Assembly (NCBI GenBank): GCA_002315735.1 | Contig: DCIA01000001.1 | Span: 1 to 64,000, forward strand | Direction of reading: 5' to 3' | DNA: 64,000 nt | From: Clostridiales bacterium UBA1738 | GTDB lineage: Bacteria > Bacillota > Clostridia > UBA1381 | Shown: positions 59,175 to 64,000 of the stretch, one piece after another | Layout of the letters: every line of letters begins with the position of its first letter | Position numbering within the stretch: the first letter of the stretch is position 1 | Program-made: the position numbers and the translations under genes | Notes under the pieces: model-generated | The model's input: the letters and a program-made list of their open reading frames with translations, nothing else | What the model was told of the DNA's origin: nothing | Database searches by the model: none

Positions 59175-61595
59175 TTAATCAAGGGTTATAACATTTGATG
59201 AAGATGAGTTATCTTGGGCAGGCTTTTGCTGAGATGAAGTGCCACTGTCACTTGATGACTCGGGTTTTGTAGTAGGTGTTTCATTTTCTGTTTCGTTATT
59301 ACTGTAAAAATCATCGTCAGAAGTTGTAGTAGATGACTCTGCACCTTCTGCACTGTTTATTTCGCTTGTTTTATCATTATAGTTTCCTGATGCGTTATTG
59401 CAATACTTTGATGGGATTGTTCCTTTTATGAAATACTCTGTTTTTGCATATTTGCAACCTTTTGAGGATAGTTTTCCTGTACGCTGACAAATTTGAGCAG
59501 ACTCAACATTATGAGGAACTTCAAAATCTTTTTTAGGAAGATTTGCATGAACTTTTGACATAACTTTGTTCCAGATGGTAACAGATGCATTTGTTGAAAC
59601 ACCTATCGGTTTATTGTCATATCCGTACCAAACAGCACCTACATAGTATGGCGTAAAGCCTACAAACCATTTGTCGTGGTTTGAATTTGTTGTGCCGGTT
59701 TTTCCGTATGTCGGCATATTAGAAAGGCGTGCTCTTCTACCTGTTCCTGACGAGCCATTTACAACTTCACTAAGGAAACTTGTCATAATAAATGCGTTTC
59801 CTTCGCTTAATACACGATTTGATTTTGGTGAAAATTCAAGAAGAACTTTTCCTGAACTATCCAAAACCTTTGTGTATGTGTGTGGTGTTACATAAATGCC
59901 TTTATTTGCAAAAACACCATAAGCTGCTGCCATATCTTTTACAGTTACGCCCTTTGTAAGACCACCAAGGCTCAAAGGACTTATATTCTTATCGTCAGGC
60001 ACAATTGTGCTCATATGATATTTTTTTGTAAGGAAGTTGTAGCTTGTTTCAAGACCAACACTTTGGAGTGTTCTGATTGCAGGGATATTTGCAGAAATTT
60101 CAATGGCTTTTCTTACAGACATATCGCCTTTATAACCTGTGTAAGAATTTTTAGGGTCCCAATTCTTTGGCGCCCAAAGGTCTATTTTAGGGTCTAGTTT
60201 TTGGTCTTTTACGATTGATGCTGCATTTATTTTTCCTGTTTCAAGAGCAGTAGAATATACTGAAAGCGGTTTTATTGAAGAACCCGGTTGGCGTGCTGAT
60301 TGAGTTGCACGATTTAAGCCGCGACTTTCTGTTTTTTGACCGATTCCACCTGCCATACCCTTGATTTCGCCTGTATATGGGTCAAGGACAACCATTGCTG
60401 ATTGAGTTCCTGATGATGCGGCAGGGAAGTTACCTTTTTCTCTGTAAACAGAATCAATAGCTTCTTGAATATTCGGATCCATTGTGGTGTATATTTTATA
60501 TCCGCCGCCCAGAACTTGTTGCTCTGCAAACTCTTTTGAATAGCCTTTTTCGGTTTGAAGTGCAGATACAACATCTAAAATAACTTGGTCAACGAAATAG
60601 TTGTAAACAGATGCGTGAATTGCTTTGTATTTTGTGTTAACACCTAGTTTTGACTCGGAGGCTTTTGTATATTCTTCTTCTGTGATTTTTCCAAGTTCAT
60701 ACATCTTTTTAAGAACCAGATTACGCTTTCTTTTTGCTTCGTCAGGATTCTTAAAAGGATTAAATTTAGATGGTGCTTGCGTGATACCAACAATCATTGC
60801 AGCCTCAGGAAGAGTTAATTCGGAAGCTTTTTTTGAAAAATATACCTTTGAGGCTGCCTCAATGCCGTAACATTGGTTTCCGAAATAAACAATATTTAGG
60901 TAAGTTGTGAGAATTTCATCTTTTGTAAATCTTTTTTCAAGGGCAACTGCTCGCATCATCTCTTTTATTTTGCGCATTGCAGTCTTGTCCTTTTCGTTTG
61001 TGATATTTTTTATTACTTGTTGAGTGATTGTACTTCCACCATAAGATGGGGATTTATGAGTGATTTTTGAAACTGCATACCAAAATGTTGCACCAAAAGT
61101 TCTTTTTAAGTCAACACCGTTATGCTTTAAAAAACGCTCGTCCTCAATCGAAATAGTTGCATCTTTTGCGATATCAGGAATCTTGTCGGAATCAAGCCAT
61201 TCTCTGTTTCCGTCACTATGAAGCGAAGCAACAACTTGCGAATTTCCGTCTTCGTCATCGGCATAAATTACAGATGAGAAGTTGTATGCGATACTGTCAA
61301 AATCCATATCGTTTATCTCGGAAGAAACAGCAGCATACATTCCTGCTCCGACACCCAAACCGACTACTATCACGATGCATAGTAAAATGGCAACCATTCC
61401 ACGAAGTCTTGCAACAAACTTATTTTTTTTCTTTTTTTGTTTCTTTTGCAAAGAACTTGCCTTGTGTCTTGCTTCGATGTCATTTATTCTCTCATAATTG
61501 TCAGGAGGTACTCTTTTTGTTGTACTCCTTTCTCTTGGAAGAGATGTCCTCTTTTCAGATGAGGACTTTCTGTTATTTTCACGTGCGTGTTTCAT
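59175..61595 (-). CDS. Class A penicillin-binding protein (PBP1A type)
   Basis: Bifunctional peptidoglycan glycosyltransferase and transpeptidase. 806 residues from ATG 61595 with GGAGGCGG upstream (the TTG at 61610 overlaps it). Cytoplasmic basic N-terminus (about 1-60), one transmembrane helix (about 66-92), GT51 domain with EDERFLKHNGVD (about 150) and GGSTITQQ (about 192-199), transpeptidase with the SxxK serine in ARQPGSSIKPLSVYS (about 435-449), SAN and KTGT in YGKTGTTNSNHDKWFVGF (about 625-642). The C-terminal 75 residues are Ser/Thr/Asn/Glu-rich and probably disordered. Promoter at 61636. Confidence 0.95.
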   Translation of the reverse strand: MKHARENNRKSSSEKRTSLPRERSTTKRVPPDNYERINDIEARHKASSLQKKQKKKKNKFVARLRGMVAILLCIVIVVGLGVGAGMYAAVSSEINDMDFDSIAYNFSSVIYADDEDGNSQVVASLHSDGNREWLDSDKIPDIAKDATISIEDERFLKHNGVDLKRTFGATFWYAVSKITHKSPSYGGSTITQQVIKNITNEKDKTAMRKIKEMMRAVALEKRFTKDEILTTYLNIVYFGNQCYGIEAASKVYFSKKASELTLPEAAMIVGITQAPSKFNPFKNPDEAKRKRNLVLKKMYELGKITEEEYTKASESKLGVNTKYKAIHASVYNYFVDQVILDVVSALQTEKGYSKEFAEQQVLGGGYKIYTTMDPNIQEAIDSVYREKGNFPAASSGTQSAMVVLDPYTGEIKGMAGGIGQKTESRGLNRATQSARQPGSSIKPLSVYSTALETGKINAASIVKDQKLDPKIDLWAPKNWDPKNSYTGYKGDMSVRKAIEISANIPAIRTLQSVGLETSYNFLTKKYHMSTIVPDDKNISPLSLGGLTKGVTVKDMAAAYGVFANKGIYVTPHTYTKVLDSSGKVLLEFSPKSNRVLSEGNAFIMTSFLSEVVNGSSGTGRRARLSNMPTYGKTGTTNSNHDKWFVGFTPYYVGAVWYGYDNKPIGVSTNASVTIWNKVMSKVHANLPKKDFEVPHNVESAQICQRTGKLSSKGCKYAKTEYFIKGTIPSKYCNNASGNYNDKTSEINSAEGAESSTTTSDDDFYSNNETENETPTTKPESSSDSGTSSQQKPAQDNSSSSNVITLD

Positions 61596-61635
61596 AAAAA
61601 CCGCCTCCAATATTACTCAAAATATACCTAATTAT

Positions 61636-61664
61636 ATTATAGTACAAAAAATCCGTTTATGCAA
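61636..61664 (-). promoter_or_regulatory. Promoter of the PBP-mgtE operon
   Basis: Minus strand TTGCAT (61664-61659), 17-base spacer, TATAAT (61641-61636). Confidence 0.75.
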
Positions 61665-61747
61665 TAATTAATAGTAAAAAAATCGTTAGGAATAAATATA
61701 AAAAAAATGGTAAAAATAACTAAAATATTATAAAGGTAGGATTTTTT

Positions 61748-62104
61748 ATGAAAAAGCGTAATATATTAGTTTTATCGATTGCAGTTGCAGCATTGATTAT
61801 CTCTTCTTGTAAAAAAAAGGACGAAAGTGAAAATTATAATGGCGATTATCAAATCGAAAATACCAAAAAAACTTTGAACGCAAAAAGCGTAGATGAAAAT
61901 GAACCACAAATACATTATTTGGTTCTTTTGACAAATGATACTTTATCTCTTTTTGAAGTTTCGGATTATGACAAAAAGATAATTACCTCCACAATCATAA
62001 CACCTTCTAACTATCCTTTTGAGGATATTGAAAATTTAAAAAAGGGCGTGGAGGTTTTAGAACTTCAAAAAGGATATGAAATACTAGAAAATTTTGTAAA
62101 TTAA
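61748..62104 (+). CDS. Lipoprotein with BofC C-terminal-like domain
   Basis: 118 residues. Signal peptide MKKRNILVLSIAVAALIISSC with the lipobox ISSC, the cysteine at residue 21, followed by a charged linker KKKDESENYNGDY. The rest (YLVLLTNDTLSLFEVSD, then FEDIENLKKGVEVLELQKGYEILENFV, read in parts) follows the pattern of the BofC C-terminal domain seen in spore-former envelope proteins. The match is by pattern only. The ribosome site is modest (GGTAGG). No clear promoter or terminator; it lies between the PBP promoter and groES. Confidence 0.65.
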   Translation: MKKRNILVLSIAVAALIISSCKKKDESENYNGDYQIENTKKTLNAKSVDENEPQIHYLVLLTNDTLSLFEVSDYDKKIITSTIITPSNYPFEDIENLKKGVEVLELQKGYEILENFVN

Positions 62105-62176
62105 AGAAAATAAACGATTTTGAAAGAAAATAAAAAAAAACAAAAGATATTTGACAATATATCCAAAATACTAGTA

Positions 62177-62204
62177 TTGAAAAGAGTATAAAATGATATA
62201 TAAT
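62177..62204 (+). promoter_or_regulatory. Promoter of groES-groEL
   Basis: TTGAAA (62177-62182), 16-base spacer, TATAAT (62199-62204), followed directly by the CIRCE operator. Confidence 0.75.
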
Positions 62205-62211
62205 AATCATA

Positions 62212-62238
62212 TTAGCACTCAACAAGCGAGAATGCTAA
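62212..62238. promoter_or_regulatory. CIRCE operator (HrcA site)
   Basis: TTAGCACTC-N9-GAATGCTAA, one mismatch from the consensus TTAGCACTC-N9-GAGTGCTAA. HrcA bound here represses groESL at normal temperature. Confidence 0.93.
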
Positions 62239-62260
62239 CAATGTTTATAAGGAGGCGAAA

Positions 62261-62548
62261 ATGGTGAATATAAGACCATTAGCAGACAGAGTAGTAATAA
62301 AGATGTTGGAAGCAGAGGAAACAACAAAGGGAGGAATTATTTTAGCTAATGCCTCAAAGGAAAAGCCTCAAGTTGCACAAATTGTTGCAGCAGGACCCGG
62401 CGGAGTTGTTGACGGAAAAGAGATAAAAATGGAAGTCAAGGTTGGAGATAAGGTTCTTATCTCAAAGTATTCAGGAACAGAAGTTAAACTTGACGGAGAA
62501 GAATATACTATTGTTAGACAATCAGATATTTTAGCAGTTGTTGACTAA
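62261..62548 (+). CDS. groES: Co-chaperonin GroES
   Basis: 95-residue lid of the chaperonin: MVNIRPLADRVVIKMLEAEETTKGGIILA (read in parts), mobile loop about 17-32, GPGG and VGDKVLISKYSGTEVKLDGEEY in the core. GGAGG is 5 bases before ATG 62261; the adjacent GTG at 62264 is an alternative start. First gene of the HrcA-controlled pair. Confidence 0.97.
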   Translation: MVNIRPLADRVVIKMLEAEETTKGGIILANASKEKPQVAQIVAAGPGGVVDGKEIKMEVKVGDKVLISKYSGTEVKLDGEEYTIVRQSDILAVVD

Positions 62549-62563
62549 TTGGAGGGAATAAAT

Positions 62564-64000
62564 ATGGCAAAACAAGTATTGTACGGAGAAGAAGCAAGAC
62601 ACGCATTAGAGCGTGGTATTGACCAACTTGCAGACACAGTAAAGATTACACTTGGACCAAAGGGAAGAAATGTTGTTTTAGATAAGAAGTTCGGTGCACC
62701 GCTAATCACAAATGACGGTGTTACAATCGCAAAGGAAATTGAACTTGAAGATGCTTTTGAAAATATGGGTGCTCAACTTGTTAAAGAAGTTGCAACAAAG
62801 ACGAATGATGTTGCAGGCGACGGAACAACAACAGCTACACTTTTGGCACAAGCCTTAGTAAGAGAAGGAATTAAAAATGTTACAGCCGGTGCAAATCCTA
62901 TGATTGTAAGAAAAGGTATTGCAAAGGCAGTTGATGTTGCAACAGAAAACCTTATTAAGAATGCAAAGAAGGTAAATGGTAAGGCTGATATAGCAAGAGT
63001 TGCGTCAGTTTCTGCTGCAAATGAAGAAATCGGCAATCTAATCGCAGAAGCAATGGAAAAGGTTACAGCTGACGGCGTTATCACGGTTGAAGAATCAAAG
63101 ACAGCCGAAACATATTCAGAAATCGTTGAAGGTATGCAATTTGACAGAGGCTACATTTCACCTTATATGGTAACAGATACCGATAAGATGGAAGCAGTTT
63201 TAGACGATGCATTAATACTTATTACTGACAAGAAGATATCAAATATTCAAGAAATTTTGCCACTTTTAGAACAAATAGTTCAAATGGGCAAAAAACTTAT
63301 GATTATTGCAGAAGATGTTGAGGGTGAAGCTCTTACAACACTTATCCTTAACAAATTAAGAGGAACTTTTGTATGTGTTCCCGTAAAAGCACCGGGATTT
63401 GGCGACAGAAGAAAAGCGATGCTTCAAGATATCGCAATTTTGACAGGCGGTCAAGTGATTTCAGAGGAACTTGGCTTAGAACTTAAAGATACACAAATTG
63501 AACAATTAGGTAAGGCAAAACAAGTTAAAATTCAAAAGGAAAATACAATAATCGTTGATGGTATGGGCGACAAGAATGCAATTAAAGAAAGAGTTGCTCA
63601 AATTAGACACGAAATTGATACAACAACATCTGAATTTGACAAGGAAAAATTACAAGAACGTCTTGCAAAACTTGCAGGTGGTGTTGCAGTTATCAAGGTT
63701 GGAGCAGCAACCGAAACTGAAATGAAAGAAATGAAATACAGAATTGAAGATGCTTTGGCAGCTACAAAGGCAGCCGTTGAAGAAGGCATTATAGCAGGTG
63801 GCGGAACAAGTTATATTAATGTTATTCCTGAAGTTGAAAAACTATTAAAAGATGCAGAAGGCGACGAAAAGACAGGTATTCAAATTGTTTTAAAAGCACT
63901 TGAAGAACCGGTTAGACAAATTGCCAAAAACGCAGGTTTAGAAGGAAGCGTAATTGTTGATAAGGTAAAAGCGTGCAAAAAGGGTGAGGGCTTTAACGCA
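62564..64000 (+). CDS. groEL: Chaperonin GroEL (partial, C-terminus off the window)
   Basis: 60-kDa chaperonin subunit. ATG 62564 follows GGAGGG; 479 codons without a stop reach the right edge, so about 60-70 residues are missing. Visible are MAKQVLYGEEARHALERGID, the ATP site VKITLGPKGRNVVLDKKFG (about 27-45), VAGDGTTTATLLAQ (about 85-98), the apical domain, and EEGIIAGGGTSYINV (about 406-420). 15 bases after groES, same HrcA-controlled transcript. Confidence 0.97.
   Translation, partial: MAKQVLYGEEARHALERGIDQLADTVKITLGPKGRNVVLDKKFGAPLITNDGVTIAKEIELEDAFENMGAQLVKEVATKTNDVAGDGTTTATLLAQALVREGIKNVTAGANPMIVRKGIAKAVDVATENLIKNAKKVNGKADIARVASVSAANEEIGNLIAEAMEKVTADGVITVEESKTAETYSEIVEGMQFDRGYISPYMVTDTDKMEAVLDDALILITDKKISNIQEILPLLEQIVQMGKKLMIIAEDVEGEALTTLILNKLRGTFVCVPVKAPGFGDRRKAMLQDIAILTGGQVISEELGLELKDTQIEQLGKAKQVKIQKENTIIVDGMGDKNAIKERVAQIRHEIDTTTSEFDKEKLQERLAKLAGGVAVIKVGAATETEMKEMKYRIEDALAATKAAVEEGIIAGGGTSYINVIPEVEKLLKDAEGDEKTGIQIVLKALEEPVRQIAKNAGLEGSVIVDKVKACKKGEGFNA

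Noticed and set aside
1..64000. Insertion sequences, prophage, integrases, toxin-antitoxin or restriction genes
   Set aside because: No transposase, recombinase, methylase or endonuclease motifs and no terminal repeats were found; gene order and codon use are mostly uniform.

Overview
The window is 64 kb of AT-rich chromosomal DNA from a low-GC Gram-positive bacterium, most likely an anaerobic member of the Clostridia. Supporting signs are Firmicutes-type RNA leaders (T-box on pheST, L10-type leader, L20-type leader, CIRCE on groESL), AddAB instead of RecBCD, RNase J, Rex, a Noc-rsmG pair, a PPi-type phosphofructokinase, a TM1266-family regulator linked elsewhere to iron-only hydrogenase, and Pta-AckA. 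Vegetative promoters (TTGACA/TATAAT-like, about 17 bp spacer) and strong GGAGG ribosome binding sites are easy to see. I found no IS element, prophage, CRISPR array, rRNA or tRNA.

Layout. 1-1.6 kb: rpsI (cut by the left edge) and rplM on the minus strand, then a HAD phosphatase. 1.8-5.5 kb: nadK-argR-recN-rseC-like operon and a small unknown gene. 5.5-14.4 kb (minus): murA-addB-addA and a histidine-rich membrane protein. 14.5-18.9 kb: rpmG-secE-nusG-rplK-rplA and rplJ-rplL, followed by yceD-rpmF where rpoBC would normally sit. 18.9-21 kb: an MFS transporter diverging from a TrmH-type methyltransferase. 21-31.6 kb: a run of nine tightly spaced genes, dprA-topA-trmFO-argS-ACT-manA-galM-cysK-mnmA. 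31.6-46.2 kb: central metabolism and redox control (PPi-type pfk, rex, rnjA, Na/Pi transporter, aconitase, galE, pta-ackA, an EF-G paralogue), plus a small HTH regulator facing an unknown membrane protein. 46.3-50 kb: MalK-type ATPase, radC, noc, rsmG. 50-53 kb: infC-rpmI-rplT, a MecA-like gene, yajC, a small membrane protein. 53-64 kb: pheST with T-box, three small unknown genes, mgtE and a class A PBP, a lipoprotein, and groES-groEL (cut by the right edge).

Most genes are housekeeping and most neighbourhoods are typical. The less ordinary material lies in the RNA leaders and small unknown genes: a compact three-way-junction leader in front of noc, two matching L1-type sites before rplK and rplA, an infC gene that appears to start at ATA, a terminator hairpin that buries the ribosome binding site of the gene after yajC, an HTH/membrane-protein pair with duplicated operators, the histidine-rich coiled-coil membrane protein after addA, and the three-gene cluster at 56.8-57.8 kb. 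No large undescribed system such as a defence island or biosynthetic cluster is visible.
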